Assembly (NCBI RefSeq): GCF_035920445.1 | Contig: NZ_CP109162.1 | Coordinates: 7,192,001-7,256,000, forward strand | Direction of reading: 5' to 3' | From: Nocardia sp. NBC_01730 | GTDB taxonomy: Bacteria > Actinomycetota > Actinomycetes > Mycobacteriales > Mycobacteriaceae | DNA: 64,000 nt | Part shown: positions 1 through 9,436 of the stretch, in pieces | Layout: each line of letters starts with the position of its first letter | How positions within the stretch are numbered: the first letter of the stretch is position 1 | Program-made: the position numbers and the translations under genes | The notes under the pieces: generated by a model | Database searches by the model: none | What the model was told of the DNA's origin: nothing | What the model saw: the letters and a program-made list of their open reading frames with translations, nothing else

Positions 1-2
1 AA

Positions 3-236
3 TTCGCCGAGAACCTGGCGGTCGACATGGACCGGTTCTGGGAGGAGCACGCCGCCGAGCTGGAGCAATCCCGTGCCGAGGACGAGGCGAAAGAGCGGCT
101 GGAGGCCGAGGCACGCGAACACCGCGAAGCCATCGCGCGGTCGATGACCGCCCGTAGGGCGAACCAGACGGTCGGGCCGGTCGACGACGAGGATGAAGAG
201 GCGAAGTTCTATCAGCGCAAGAGTTGGCTGATCTGA
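3..236 (+). CDS. 3' end of an unidentified gene (truncated by window edge)
   Basis: The reading frame is open from the left edge and ends with TGA at 234-236, so only the last 77 codons are visible. They encode a very charged, Glu/Arg/Ala-rich, probably helical or coiled-coil segment and finish with the short tail FYQRKSWLI. The first in-window ATG (27) is unlikely to be the true start, because the frame continues upstream with good codon use. No domain can be recognised. It converges on the next gene with a 10-bp gap. Confidence 0.6.
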   Translation, partial: FAENLAVDMDRFWEEHAAELEQSRAEDEAKERLEAEAREHREAIARSMTARRANQTVGPVDDEDEEAKFYQRKSWLI

Positions 237-246
237 CCCGCGCTGA

Positions 247-1104
247 TCACCGACGGAGCAGCGCGGCCAACTGGCCGACCTTCAGCTTCGGCGGTTCCTC
301 CTCGCGGGGCGCGTCGGGGTCTATGACCTTGGTGTGCGGAATGGTCTCTTCGGGGTCGGCGAAGGGCCGGTATGTCTTGTCGCCCGCCAGCGTGGCGAGC
401 AGGTAGCCGGCCAGCAACGCGCGGGTGGTGCGGGCGGTCTTCGGTTCGTGCTTGCCCGCGCCGACCGCCGCGAGAACGCGGCGGCCTTCGATGATGCCGT
501 TGTGCGAAGCCTCGTCGATGACACGCAGGATCGCCGTGCCGCCCCACGAGGTGGCCAGCGGGATGGCGTTGGAGCTGACCGAGGTGATATCGGTGGCGCC
601 CGCCAGGATCAGCGCCGGGATGTCGAGGTCGGGCGCGAGGGTTTCGGCGGACGGCGCCGTCGGCGCCGGGAAGAGAGCAGCGACGGCGGCGACCTGACGC
701 TGGGCGGCGGCGATGACGGCGGCACCCGCGCCCATGCCGTGCCCGACCAGGGCGAGGCGTTCGGGGTGCACGCTGATATCGCCGTCCCCGAGCCGGACGC
801 CGGTGCAGATGTCGAGCGTGGTGAGCAGATCGGCGGCTAGGCCGAGATGTGACGGGATCGGTCCGCGCTCGGTGTCCGGGGCGGCGACCACAATCCCCCA
901 GGAAGCGAGATGTTCGAGCAGGCCACGATACTGGGCGACACCGGTCAGCCAGCCGTGTCCGAACGCGACAGCAGGCAGGTTCAGCCCGGACTCGGGCGTG
1001 AACACCACCCCTGGCTGGCCTGCGATGGCCAGATTACCGCGCAGCACCCGGTGCGGGCCGCGGCCGGTCAGGGTGCTCAGAAGCGATTTCACAGACGCCG
1101 ACAC
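247..1104 (-). CDS. Alpha/beta-hydrolase-fold protein, nucleophile serine replaced
   Basis: This 285-residue protein has the layout of the dienelactone-hydrolase / PAF-acetylhydrolase type of alpha/beta hydrolase. A strand-turn AFGHGW sits near residue 50, the nucleophile elbow is in the middle, an acid region reads LAGATD, and a late His is in DEASHNG. The elbow reads GHGMGA where GHSMGG is expected, so the catalytic Ser is Gly (codon GGC, near 733-735). It may therefore be non-catalytic or use other chemistry. GTG 1104 is chosen as start, with GTG 1092 as the alternative. The gene is divergent from glmS with a 36-bp gap. Membership of the fold is fairly sure; a function cannot be assigned. 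Confidence 0.8.
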   Translation of the reverse strand: MSASVKSLLSTLTGRGPHRVLRGNLAIAGQPGVVFTPESGLNLPAVAFGHGWLTGVAQYRGLLEHLASWGIVVAAPDTERGPIPSHLGLAADLLTTLDICTGVRLGDGDISVHPERLALVGHGMGAGAAVIAAAQRQVAAVAALFPAPTAPSAETLAPDLDIPALILAGATDITSVSSNAIPLATSWGGTAILRVIDEASHNGIIEGRRVLAAVGAGKHEPKTARTTRALLAGYLLATLAGDKTYRPFADPEETIPHTKVIDPDAPREEEPPKLKVGQLAALLRR

Positions 1105-1140
1105 GACGTGAACGTTATCCGATAAGTAGTGTGGGGAGCC

Positions 1141-3024
1141 ATGTGCGGAATCGTGGGGTACGTCGGGTACCGAGACGCGCTCGGCGTCGTCGTTGACGCG
1201 TTGCGCCGCATGGAATATCGCGGATACGACTCCGCGGGTGTGGCAATCCTGGACGGCGCGGGCGCGCTGGCGGTGGAACGCAAAGCTGGTCGACTGGCCA
1301 ATTTGGAGGCCGAGCTGTCGGAAGCCGGAGCTGACCGCTTCGTTGGCGCCACCGGCATGGGACACACCCGCTGGGCGACGCACGGCGCGCCGACCGACCG
1401 CAACGCGCATCCGCACCGCGACGACAGCGGCAAGGTCGCAGTGGTGCACAACGGCATCATCGAGAACTTCGCACCGCTGCGTCATGAGCTGGAGGACGCC
1501 GGGGTCGAACTGCGCAGCGACACCGACACCGAGGTCGCCGTGCATCTGGTGGCTCGCGCCTACGCCGCGGGCCCGACCGCGGGCGATTTCGCCGCAAGCG
1601 CGCTGGATGTACTCCGTCGGCTGGAGGGTGCGTTCACCCTGGTCTTCACGCATGCCGACCACCCGGGCACGATCGTGGCAGCGCGGCGCTCCACACCACT
1701 GGTGGTGGGTGTCGGCAAGGGCGAGATGTTCATCGCCTCCGATGTCACGGCGTTCATCGAGCACACCCGCGAGGCGGTCGAGCTCGGCCAGGACCAAGCA
1801 GTGGTGATCACCTCGGAGAGCTACCGGGTCACCGACTTCGCGGGCAACGACGCGGGCCACCGCACCCGCCCGTTCACGATCGACTGGGATCTGGCGGCCG
1901 CCGAGAAGGGCGGACACGACTACTTCATGCTCAAGGAGATCGAGGAGCAGCCCGCCGCTGTCGCCGACACCCTGATCGGACATTTCAGCACCGATCAGGA
2001 TGGTTCCGGCCGGATCGTGCTGGACGAGCAGCGCCTCGCCGACCAAGAGCTGCGCGACTTCGACAAGGTGTTCGTCGTCGCCTGCGGCAGTGCCTATCAC
2101 TCCGGTCTGCTGGCCAAGTACGCGATCGAGCATTGGACCCGGCTGCCCGTCGAAGTCGAGCTGGCCAGCGAATTCCGATACCGCGATCCGGTTCTGGACC
2201 GTTCCACGCTGGTGGTGGCGATTTCCCAGTCCGGCGAGACCGCCGACACGCTGGAGGCCGTGCGTCACGCCAAGGAGCAGAAAGCGCGCGTCCTCGCGAT
2301 CTGCAACACCAACGGCGCGCAGATTCCCCGCGAGTCCGACGCGGTCCTCTACACCAGGGCCGGGCCGGAGATCGGCGTCGCCTCCACCAAGGCGTTCCTG
2401 GCTCAGGTGACGGCGAACTACCTGGTCGGGCTCGCCTTGGCGCAGGCGCGCGGCACCAAATACCCGGATGAGGTCGCGCGCGAGTTCGCCGAACTCGAGG
2501 CGATGCCGCGGCTGGTGGAGCGGGTGCTGGAGACGGCGCCGCAGGTGCGGACCATCGCGCGCGAGCTGGCGCACGTGCCGACCGTGCTGTTCCTTGGTCG
2601 TCATGTCGGCTACCCGGTGGCACTGGAGGGTGCGCTCAAGCTCAAGGAGCTCGCGTACATGCACGCCGAGGGTTTCGCGGCGGGTGAGCTCAAGCACGGC
2701 CCGATCGCGCTGATCGAGGACGGGCTGCCGGTGATCGTGGTGATGCCTTCCCCGAAGGGGCGCGCGGTGCTGCACTCCAAGCTGCTGAGCAACATTCGCG
2801 AGATCCAGGCCCGTGGCGCGCGCACCATCGTGATCGCGGAGGAAGGCGACGACACGGTCCGTCCGTTCGCCGACGACCTCATCGAAATCCCCACGGCCCC
2901 AACCTTGTTCCAGCCACTTCTGTCGACGGTTCCGCTGCAGATTTTCGCCGCCGAAGTGGCCCAAGCCCGAGGCTACGACGTCGACAAACCCCGCAACCTC
3001 GCAAAGTCCGTCACGGTCGAATAA
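1141..3024 (+). CDS. glmS: Glutamine-fructose-6-phosphate aminotransferase (isomerizing)
   Basis: GlmS makes glucosamine-6-phosphate from fructose-6-phosphate and glutamine, the first step toward UDP-GlcNAc for peptidoglycan, in the cytosol. The 627-residue protein starts MCGIVGYVG, so Cys2 becomes the N-terminal nucleophile of the class II glutamine amidotransferase domain (about residues 2-220). Two SIS sugar-isomerase domains follow (VACGSAYHSG around 320 and a second around 480). The C terminus KPRNLAKSVTVE is the conserved family tail. ATG 1141 is fixed by the need for Cys at position 2 and by GGGGAG just upstream; a longer in-frame start at 1129 would bury the nucleophile. Confidence 0.97.
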   Translation: MCGIVGYVGYRDALGVVVDALRRMEYRGYDSAGVAILDGAGALAVERKAGRLANLEAELSEAGADRFVGATGMGHTRWATHGAPTDRNAHPHRDDSGKVAVVHNGIIENFAPLRHELEDAGVELRSDTDTEVAVHLVARAYAAGPTAGDFAASALDVLRRLEGAFTLVFTHADHPGTIVAARRSTPLVVGVGKGEMFIASDVTAFIEHTREAVELGQDQAVVITSESYRVTDFAGNDAGHRTRPFTIDWDLAAAEKGGHDYFMLKEIEEQPAAVADTLIGHFSTDQDGSGRIVLDEQRLADQELRDFDKVFVVACGSAYHSGLLAKYAIEHWTRLPVEVELASEFRYRDPVLDRSTLVVAISQSGETADTLEAVRHAKEQKARVLAICNTNGAQIPRESDAVLYTRAGPEIGVASTKAFLAQVTANYLVGLALAQARGTKYPDEVAREFAELEAMPRLVERVLETAPQVRTIARELAHVPTVLFLGRHVGYPVALEGALKLKELAYMHAEGFAAGELKHGPIALIEDGLPVIVVMPSPKGRAVLHSKLLSNIREIQARGARTIVIAEEGDDTVRPFADDLIEIPTAPTLFQPLLSTVPLQIFAAEVAQARGYDVDKPRNLAKSVTVE

Positions 3025-3083
3025 CCCACCCACTACAACGCAATGCCTGAACTATGCCTGGCCGCTCGGTCGAACTCGAGCCC

Positions 3084-3512
3084 TTACTCGACGGTGACCG
3101 TGCCGCGCATCTCCGGGTGCAGCGAACAGAGATAGCGGAACGTGCCGGGGGAAGTGAAGGTGTAGCTCCACTCGCCCTTGTCGAAGATGGGGCTGTTGAT
3201 GCCCATCGCCTTGTCGCCGATGCCCTGCACGGTGTGCGGGACCTTGTCGTCGAACTTCCAGGTGACCGTGTCGCCGACCTTGACGGTGACCTCGGCGGGC
3301 AAGAACTTCATGTCATCGACCACGACGGTGGCGGCCGCGGCCTGCTGCGCGCCTGCTTGCTGGGAGGTCGTGGTTGCCCCGTGCGGAGGTCTCTTCGTGG
3401 TTGTGGTGGCCGAGCCGGAATCGCCGCCACCGCATCCGGACAGCACCAGCGCACCGATAACGAATCCCGTGACAACCCACGCGGGCCTGGTGCGACGGCG
3501 GACGATTGGCAT
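3084..3512 (-). CDS. Cupredoxin (blue-copper) lipoprotein
   Basis: This small exported electron carrier has 142 residues. The N terminus is a lipoprotein signal with lipobox LSGC (lipidated Cys27), followed by a Thr/Gln/Ala-rich linker (about 31-61) and a plastocyanin/amicyanin-type domain (62-142). The type-1 copper ligands are all present: His93 in VPHTV, Cys129, His132 and Met135 in YLCSLHPEMRG. It is convergent with glmS. The partner is unknown; such proteins typically pass electrons at the outer face of the membrane. Confidence 0.9.
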   Translation of the reverse strand: MPIVRRRTRPAWVVTGFVIGALVLSGCGGGDSGSATTTTKRPPHGATTTSQQAGAQQAAAATVVVDDMKFLPAEVTVKVGDTVTWKFDDKVPHTVQGIGDKAMGINSPIFDKGEWSYTFTSPGTFRYLCSLHPEMRGTVTVE

Positions 3513-3689
3513 GATGGCCAAGCGTAGTCCGCCGCCGTGGCGAGTCCGTATGGTGGCGCGGCGGCACTCCGATCGGCTCGGCGCCGCCGGGCCGGTGGGT
3601 GCCAGGTGTGACAGGCAGTGCCCTATGACAACGAATCGGCCCGTGACGACCATCGGCTCGGCACTGGCAAGACCGACGGAGGGAGTGGC

Positions 3690-5138
3690 ATGTCCACGCA
3701 GCTGGGGTACTTCACCGCCGACGAAGTGCGCGCGGCCGAGGCCGAGCTGTTCACCCGTGTTCCGGACGGTGTCCCCATGCGGCGCGCGGCGCATGGTTTG
3801 GCCACCGTCGTCGCGGCGGAACTGCGGTCGCGTACCGGCGGTATCGCGGGACGGGCGGTGACGCTCCTGGTCGGTTCCGGCGACAACGGTGGCGACGTGC
3901 TGTGGGCCGGTTCGATGCTGCGCCGCCGGGGTGTCGCGGTGACCGCGGTGCTGTTGAACCCGGAGCGGGCGCATGCGAAAGGGCTTGCCGCGCTGCGCAA
4001 GACCGGTGGCCGGGTGCGGGACGAAAGCGGCGATCCGGACCTGGTGATCGACGGTATCGTCGGCATCTCCGGTCACGGTCCGCTACGCCCGCGAGCCGCG
4101 GAACTCGTTGCGGCGCTGGATGCTCCGATCATCTCGGCCGATCTGCCCAGCGGTGTCGACCCGGACACCGGCGCGGTCGAAGGCCCCGCCGTGCGCGCCG
4201 AGGTCACGGTCGCTTTCGGCGCCTATAAACCGGTGCACGCACTCGCCGCGCCGCATTGCGGCCGAATCGAGCTGGTCCCCATCGGTTTACGCCTCGAGGA
4301 ACCGAATCTCGCCGTGCTGGAGCCCGCAACGATCGGCGCCGCGTGGCCGGTACCGGGTCCGGCTGACGACAAGTACACGCAGGGCGTCACCGGCGTCTGC
4401 GCGGGCAGCGCGACGTATCCGGGCGCGGCGGTGCTGTGTACGGGGGCGGCCGTCGCCGCGACCTCTGGCATGGTCCGTTATGCCGGAACCGCGGCGGCTG
4501 AGGTGCTGCGTCCCTTCCCGGAAGTGATCGCGACCCAGCGGGTTTCCGAGGCAGGCCGGGTCCAGTCCTGGGTCTTCGGTCCCGGTGCCGGCACCGACAG
4601 CGACGCACGGAAGCGCCTCGCCGAAGTCCTGTCCACCGAACTCCCGGTCGTCGTCGACGCCGACGGCCTGACTTTGCTCGCCGCCGAGCCGACGCTGGTT
4701 CGCGATCGCAGGGCCCCGACCGTGCTGACGCCGCACGCGGGGGAGTTCGCCCGCCTCACCGGTCATGAGGTGGGCAAGGACCGGGTTGCCGCCGTCCGCG
4801 ACCTCGCCGACTCCTGGCGGGTCACTGTGCTGCTGAAGGGCCGTGCCACGCTGGTCGCTACCTCGGGGCATGCCGTTCTGGTCAACGAGGCGGGCGGCTC
4901 CTGGGCCGCCACCGCGGGCGCGGGCGACGTGCTCTCGGGCATCATCGGCGCTCTCCTCGCCGCGGGCCGTGACCCCGCCTGGTCCGCCGCCGCCGCGGCA
5001 CGTGCCCACTCTCTCGCCGCCGACCTCGCCGCCCACGAGGACCACCCGGCCGGCGCCCCCACCTCGGCGATGCCGCTGCTCGACCACGTCCGTCCGGCCA
5101 TCCGCGTCCTCCGCGCCCTCGCTCGTCCGCAAGCGTGA
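3690..5138 (+). CDS. nnr: Bifunctional NAD(P)H-hydrate epimerase / ADP-dependent dehydratase
   Basis: Nnr repairs damaged NAD(P)H hydrates: the N-terminal YjeF/AIBP-type domain (about residues 1-215) epimerises them and the C-terminal ribokinase-fold domain (about 230-480) dehydrates them using ADP or ATP. Visible motifs include [13 protein letters not shown] in the epimerase and LTPHAGEF plus [16 protein letters not shown] in the dehydratase. At 482 residues it is full length. ATG 3690 is preceded by GGAGGG at 3678-3683, which beats the upstream in-frame start at 3618. Its place before alr matches mycobacterial order. Confidence 0.93.
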   Translation: MSTQLGYFTADEVRAAEAELFTRVPDGVPMRRAAHGLATVVAAELRSRTGGIAGRAVTLLVGSGDNGGDVLWAGSMLRRRGVAVTAVLLNPERAHAKGLAALRKTGGRVRDESGDPDLVIDGIVGISGHGPLRPRAAELVAALDAPIISADLPSGVDPDTGAVEGPAVRAEVTVAFGAYKPVHALAAPHCGRIELVPIGLRLEEPNLAVLEPATIGAAWPVPGPADDKYTQGVTGVCAGSATYPGAAVLCTGAAVAATSGMVRYAGTAAAEVLRPFPEVIATQRVSEAGRVQSWVFGPGAGTDSDARKRLAEVLSTELPVVVDADGLTLLAAEPTLVRDRRAPTVLTPHAGEFARLTGHEVGKDRVAAVRDLADSWRVTVLLKGRATLVATSGHAVLVNEAGGSWAATAGAGDVLSGIIGALLAAGRDPAWSAAAAARAHSLAADLAAHEDHPAGAPTSAMPLLDHVRPAIRVLRALARPQA

Positions 5139-5235
5139 GTCGGGTCAGCACCCCAGGTCAAGGACGGCAGGTCGAGAGTCCACATGATCGAGCTGATCCC
5201 GTCTGTGGACCGGTGACCGCCAATCGGCTGGTCAC

Positions 5236-5295
5236 ACCGCCCCACCACGGGCCTTACCGCCCCATCGCGGGCCTTACCGCCCCACCATGGTTGTC
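5236..5295. repeat. 20-bp tandem repeat, about 2.6 copies
   Basis: Units begin at 5236, 5256 and 5276, each starting ACCGCCCCA and the first two ending GGGCCTT. They lie about 50 bp upstream of the putative alr -10 element, a position suited to activator or repressor binding, although no regulator can be named. Confidence 0.7.
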
Positions 5296-5364
5296 TGGGG
5301 CCGCCGTACGAACCGACTGCGACCAGAACCCAACGCGCCAATACACTCGACCGAAACCAACGCA

Positions 5365-5493
5365 ACAACTGATTCGAAAGCACATGGGTAACTCGTCGGG
5401 TACGTCCAGAACTGAAGTGGCACCAAACGCAGGACCTGAACGAAAATCCTGCGTCACCCGACTGGTACGGCCTGAAGACCCGGAGAGGCGGGG
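5365..5493 (+). promoter_or_regulatory. Conserved leader element, copy 1 (alr)
   Basis: About 129 bp starting ACAACTGATT is closely repeated at 33815-33945 upstream of a response regulator. Shared blocks in order are ACAACTGATT, ACATGGGTAACTC, CGGGTAC, CCAGAAC, AGGACCTGAACG, GTCACCC and GTACGGCC, ending in GGAGAGG near the ribosome binding site. In this copy CGCAGGA (5428-5434) and TCCTGCG (5447-5453) form a perfect 7-bp stem with a 12-nt loop; the stem is only partly kept in copy 2. A TANNNT hexamer (TACACT, 5342-5347) sits at nearly the same distance upstream as TAAGGT does in copy 2. Differences fall on all three codon positions, which argues for a transcribed RNA leader rather than coding sequence. 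Confidence 0.55.
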
Positions 5494-5506
5494 GAGCGGA
5501 GCGCAA

Positions 5507-6613
5507 GTGGAGACGGTCATCGATCTGGATGCCATAGCCCACAACGTGCGGATCCTGCGGGAACACGCAGGCGATGCCGCGGTGATGGCGGTGGTGAAGG
5601 CGGACGGCTACAACCATGGCGCGGTCGAGGTCGCACGCGCTGCACTGGCGGCGGGGGCTGTCGAGCTGGGGGTCACCACGGTGGATGAGGCGGTGCGGTT
5701 GCGCACGGCCGGGATCACCGCCCCGATCCTGTGCTGGCTCAACAACTCCGATGCGGATTTCGCGGACGCGATCGCCGCCGATATCGAGATCGGCGTTTCC
5801 TCACTCGCCCATCTGCGCGCGGTCGAGGCGGCGGCTCGCAGCACGGGCCGCACCGCCACCGTCACCGTGAAAGTGGACACCGGTCTGAACCGTAACGGTG
5901 TATCGCCGATCGAATACCCGCAGGTCCTGACTGCCCTGCGCGCTCTGGTCGACGAGCAGGCGGTGCGCTTCCGCGCGATCTTCTCGCATCTCGCGCACGC
6001 CGACGAACCGGAGCATCGCAACAACGACGTGCAGCGCGCCCGGTTCCTGGGGGCGATCGCCGCGGCCAAGGAGCACGGGCTCGAACCCGAGCTGGTGCAT
6101 CTCGCCAACTCGGCTGCCACCCTGACCCGCCCCGACCTGGCCTTCGACATGGTTCGTCCGGGCATCTCCATCTACGGCCTGTCACCGGTACCCGACCTCG
6201 GCGACTTCGGTCTGCGTCCGGCGATGACATTCCAGGCCAGTGTCGCCCTGGTCAAGGAGGTGGCGGCGGGGGAGGGCGTCTCGTACGGGCACCAGTGGAT
6301 CGCACCGCGCGACACCACCGTGGCGCTGATCCCCGCGGGCTACGCCGACGGCGTGTTCCGACCCTTGAGCGGACGTTTCGACGTCTGGCTCGGCGGCGCC
6401 CGCCGCAGGAACGTCGGCCGGGTGTGCATGGACCAGTTCGTCGTCGATCTCGGCGACAACGCCGCGGGCGTTCGGGAAGGCGACACCGCGGTCCTGTTCG
6501 GCGCGGAACCGCACGCCCAGGAGTGGGCGGACCTGCTCGACACCATCCACTACGAGGTGGTGTGTTCGCCCCGTGGCCGGGTCGCCAGACGTTTCACCGG
6601 CGGTACCCGATGA
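5507..6613 (+). CDS. alr: Alanine racemase
   Basis: Alr converts L-Ala to D-Ala with PLP for peptidoglycan. The 368-residue protein has the PLP lysine in [11 protein letters not shown] near residue 33, the barrel segment [11 protein letters not shown], and the C-terminal domain with [19 protein letters not shown] and [13 protein letters not shown], where Tyr and Met of the second active-site half are expected. GTG 5507 is chosen because the protein then begins right at the conserved [14 protein letters not shown]. The frame is open back to 5135, but that part is the conserved leader element. It overlaps the next gene by ATGA (6610-6613). Confidence 0.93.
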   Translation: METVIDLDAIAHNVRILREHAGDAAVMAVVKADGYNHGAVEVARAALAAGAVELGVTTVDEAVRLRTAGITAPILCWLNNSDADFADAIAADIEIGVSSLAHLRAVEAAARSTGRTATVTVKVDTGLNRNGVSPIEYPQVLTALRALVDEQAVRFRAIFSHLAHADEPEHRNNDVQRARFLGAIAAAKEHGLEPELVHLANSAATLTRPDLAFDMVRPGISIYGLSPVPDLGDFGLRPAMTFQASVALVKEVAAGEGVSYGHQWIAPRDTTVALIPAGYADGVFRPLSGRFDVWLGGARRRNVGRVCMDQFVVDLGDNAAGVREGDTAVLFGAEPHAQEWADLLDTIHYEVVCSPRGRVARRFTGGTR

Positions 6614-7698
6614 AACGCCAACTGATCACCCCGGTGCGCGGCGGGCTGGCCACCATCGGCTTGGTCGGCGCATTGGCCGGCGCGCACGCCTTGCGCCGTG
6701 CCGGTGCGCGGGTGCTGTGGCCCGCGCGTCGTGACGAATACCGCGACGAGAATTTCGCGCTCCTGGACGAGGACCGCCCCGGCGCGGTGCTTGCCGAGGA
6801 CGGCGTTCGACTGGCCACCCGCGAATGCGGTCCGCCGGATGCGCCGGTCACGGTTATTTTCGTGCACGGCTTCTGCAACAGCATGGAGTCTTTCCACTTC
6901 CAGCGCCGCGACCTGGAAAGGCGCTGGGGAGCACAAGTTCGCATGGTGCTGTTCGATTTGCGCGGACACGGCCGCTCCGGCACGCCGAGCACTGCGAGCT
7001 GCACCGTCGCCCAACTCGGGCGCGACGTCGTCACTGTGCTGGAGTCCACCGCCGCGACCGGACCCGTCGTGCTGGTCGGGCATTCGCTGGGCGGGATGGC
7101 GGTGCTCGCCGCGGCCGCGCGGTTCCCGGAGTTGTTCGCGGCCAGGGTGATCGGGATCGCTTTGCTCTGCACCGCCGCCGCCGAAGTCACTTCGGCGGGC
7201 ATCGGACAGCTGTTGCGCAACCCCGCGATCGACGGCTTCCGGCTGGCCGTGCGCACCGCGCCCACACTCGTGCAGGCGGGCCGCACCACCGCGCGCCACG
7301 TGATTACACCGATCTTGCACGTCAGCGCGTTTCACGGCCAGGTGAGTCCGACCTTGTCGCGCTTCTCGACGATGATGATCGATCAGACGCCGGTCGAGAC
7401 CATCGTGAGCTTCCTCGAGGCGATCGAGCTGCACGACGAATCGGCGGCGCTGCCCACGTTGGCGGACACGCCGGTCCTGGTACTCGGCGGTGCGCACGAT
7501 CTGGTGATCCCGTGGCGCAATTCCCGCGCTCTCGCCGACGCGCTGCCGAACAGCGAACTCGTCCTACTTCCGGGTGCGGCGCACCTGCCGCAGCTGCAGT
7601 ATCCGGAGATCGTCAACGCCGCACTCGACCGGTTGCTCGTGCGGGCGGGCGCGATCGAATCGCCGCCGCGGAGCGCACCGGAGGTGGCCGGTGGCTGA
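6610..7698 (+). CDS. Alpha/beta hydrolase, membrane-anchored type
   Basis: This 362-residue hydrolase has an N-terminal hydrophobic stretch (about 10-28, [18 protein letters not shown]) that could anchor it or act as a signal. The canonical fold follows: oxyanion strand FVHGFCNS, nucleophile elbow VGHSLGG (Ser near 160), acid in [10 protein letters not shown] and His in PGAAHLPQ. The substrate is unknown. It sits between alr and tsaE, overlapping both (ATGA with alr, 8 bp with tsaE), so it belongs to the same operon, as in related genomes. Confidence 0.88.
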   Translation: MKRQLITPVRGGLATIGLVGALAGAHALRRAGARVLWPARRDEYRDENFALLDEDRPGAVLAEDGVRLATRECGPPDAPVTVIFVHGFCNSMESFHFQRRDLERRWGAQVRMVLFDLRGHGRSGTPSTASCTVAQLGRDVVTVLESTAATGPVVLVGHSLGGMAVLAAAARFPELFAARVIGIALLCTAAAEVTSAGIGQLLRNPAIDGFRLAVRTAPTLVQAGRTTARHVITPILHVSAFHGQVSPTLSRFSTMMIDQTPVETIVSFLEAIELHDESAALPTLADTPVLVLGGAHDLVIPWRNSRALADALPNSELVLLPGAAHLPQLQYPEIVNAALDRLLVRAGAIESPPRSAPEVAGG

Positions 7699-8143
7699 AC
7701 GGCGGCAGCGGATTCTGCCCACCGTCGACGACACCGAGGCCCTCGGCCGCGAACTGGCCATGGACCTGCGTGCCGGTGACCTGGTGGTGTTGGACGGCCC
7801 GCTCGGTGCGGGCAAGACCGCACTCACCCGTGGCATCGCCGCAGGCCTCGGCGTGCAGGGCCGGGTCAGCTCGCCGACGTTCATCATCGCCCGCCAGCAC
7901 CGCGCCGGGCACCGTGAGGGGGCGCCCGCGGTGCCGATGGTGCACGTGGACGCGTATCGGCTCGGCGGCGACCTGGACGAGCTGGACGCGCTCGATCTGG
8001 ACACCGATCTGCATCAGGCGGTGGTCGTTGTGGAGTGGGGCCGCGGGGTGGTGGAGCACCTCACGGATCGGCACCTGCGCGTGCTGCTGTCGCGCGAACC
8101 GGATTCGGATGTGCGCACTGCGATCTGGGAATGGGTGGATTAA
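7691..8143 (+). CDS. tsaE: tRNA t6A biosynthesis ATPase TsaE
   Basis: TsaE is the P-loop ATPase of the bacterial complex that makes N6-threonylcarbamoyladenosine at position 37 of ANN-decoding tRNAs. The 150-residue protein carries Walker A GPLGAGKTALTRG near residue 38, the switch-like SSPTFI, and a late VVVVEWGRG segment. GTG 7691 overlaps the end of the hydrolase by 8 bp, indicating coupling. tsaB and tsaD follow in the same operon, so three of the four pathway partners are here; tsaC is not in the window. Confidence 0.93.
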   Translation: MAERRQRILPTVDDTEALGRELAMDLRAGDLVVLDGPLGAGKTALTRGIAAGLGVQGRVSSPTFIIARQHRAGHREGAPAVPMVHVDAYRLGGDLDELDALDLDTDLHQAVVVVEWGRGVVEHLTDRHLRVLLSREPDSDVRTAIWEWVD

Positions 8144-8198
8144 CCGTCAGGTAGCTACGCGTCGGTGGCAACTGCCAAGCGGTATCGTTAGGCCAATC

Positions 8199-8918
8199 AT
8201 GCTTGTACTAGCCGTCGACACCGCGACACCCGCCGTCACAGCGGGACTGGTGGAACTGGAGCAAGGCGCCGATCCGGCCATCCCTGCCCAGACGCGCACT
8301 GTCGCCTCCCGGGTGCGGGTCGACCCGCGCGCGCATGCCGAGGTGCTCACCCCGCAGATCCTCGAATGCCTTACCGAGGCAGGCCGTTCCAGGACCGACA
8401 TCGCCGCGCTCGTGGTCGGCGTCGGTCCTGGGCCGTTCACCGGCCTTCGAGTCGGCATGGCGACGGCGGCCGCATTCGGTGACGCGCTCGGCATTCCGGT
8501 CTACGGCGTATGCAGTCTCGACGCGATCGCCGCGGACGCGGCGATCGATCTCGCCCAGCGTCCCGAGGCGGCCGTGCTCCCGCCGACCAGCGAGCTGCTG
8601 GTAGTGACCGACGCCCGCCGACGCGAGGTGTATTGGGCGCGGTATCGCGAAGGCGCCCGCGTGGCGGGGCCCGAGGTGTGCAAGCCCGCCGACCTCGACG
8701 CAGTGCAGGCCACGGCGATCGCCGGATCCGCGTCGCATGTCGACTTCTTCGATCTCCCCGTGCTTCCGGCCGAGACGCCCTCGCCCGTCGGGCTGGTGCG
8801 CGTCGCGGCGGCAGAGGTGCTCGCCCGCAGCGTGCCCGAGCCGTTGGTCCCGCTGTATCTGCGCAGGCCGGACGCCGTCGAGAACGCCTACCGCACCCTC
8901 GACCGGACGGGAGCGTGA
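8199..8918 (+). CDS. tsaB: tRNA t6A biosynthesis protein TsaB
   Basis: TsaB is the non-catalytic ASKHA-fold partner that dimerises with TsaD. The 239-residue protein starts MLVLAVDTATPAVTAG and carries the family signature GVGPGPFTGLRVGM near residue 75. It follows tsaE after 55 bp, the only real gap in this operon, in which TATCGT at 8183-8188 could act as an internal -10. Its stop overlaps the rimI start as TGATG at 8916-8920. Confidence 0.93.
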   Translation: MLVLAVDTATPAVTAGLVELEQGADPAIPAQTRTVASRVRVDPRAHAEVLTPQILECLTEAGRSRTDIAALVVGVGPGPFTGLRVGMATAAAFGDALGIPVYGVCSLDAIAADAAIDLAQRPEAAVLPPTSELLVVTDARRREVYWARYREGARVAGPEVCKPADLDAVQATAIAGSASHVDFFDLPVLPAETPSPVGLVRVAAAEVLARSVPEPLVPLYLRRPDAVENAYRTLDRTGA

Positions 8919-9436
8919 TGCCGGTGGGTTTCCGGATCGAGCCGATGGTGGCCGCGGACATCGAGCGCTGTGTCGAACTCGAGCAGCTGCTGTTCCCCGA
9001 GGACGACCCATGGCACGCGGTAGCGTTCCATTCGGAGCTGGTCGGCCCGCACAACCGCTACATCACCGCTCGGGACGACGACGGGCGAATGGTCGGCTAT
9101 GCGGGCATAGCCCTGCTGGGTGATGCCGAACACCCCGAGGCCGAGGTGCATACCATCGGCGTCGACCCAGGCTGTCATCGCGCGGGCATCGGCACGTTGC
9201 TGCTCGAGGCGCTGCTCGCCGAGGCGGGCAGCCGCGGCGGACCGGTGTTCCTCGAGGTTCGCACCGACAACGCGCCCGCGATCGCGCTGTATGCCAAGCA
9301 CGGCTTCCACATCATCGGGTTGCGCAAGAACTACTACCACCCCAGCGGCGCGGACGCGTACACGATGCGCCGCCCTGCGCTGACCGCCGAGGACCGGGAG
9401 TGGCGAGCGAGCAAGCCGGACGAGGTGCTCTCGTGA
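8918..9436 (+). CDS. rimI: Ribosomal protein S18 alanine N-acetyltransferase
   Basis: This GNAT-fold enzyme acetylates the N terminus of ribosomal protein S18 using acetyl-CoA. The 172 residues show the acetyl-CoA motif [19 protein letters not shown] (about 75-95), the following [20 protein letters not shown], and the C-terminal [14 protein letters not shown]. It overlaps tsaB by one base and tsaD by four (GTGA). rimI inside the tsaB-tsaD pair is the usual actinobacterial arrangement. Confidence 0.92.
   Translation: MPVGFRIEPMVAADIERCVELEQLLFPEDDPWHAVAFHSELVGPHNRYITARDDDGRMVGYAGIALLGDAEHPEAEVHTIGVDPGCHRAGIGTLLLEALLAEAGSRGGPVFLEVRTDNAPAIALYAKHGFHIIGLRKNYYHPSGADAYTMRRPALTAEDREWRASKPDEVLS

Larger units (their letters stand above)
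5139..5506 (+). other. nnr-alr spacer with 20-bp tandem repeats and alr leader
   Basis: This 368-bp non-coding stretch holds three consecutive 20-bp units starting ACCGCCCCA at 5236, 5256 and 5276; the first two are nearly identical and the third diverges at its end. A -10-like TACACT follows at 5342-5347, then the conserved alr leader element listed separately. The frame upstream of alr is open through it, but its codons (AGA, GTA, AAA, CGA) are unlike neighbouring genes, so I read it as untranslated. Confidence 0.6.

Noticed and set aside
247..3033. 928-codon minus-strand open frame covering glmS
   Set aside because: Only its last 285 codons look like a protein (hydrolase fold); the rest is the antisense shadow of glmS in GC-rich DNA.
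5135..5506. N-terminal extension of Alr from GTG 5135
   Set aside because: The extension is made of tandem repeats and the conserved leader element with atypical codons; the enzyme begins naturally at 5507.
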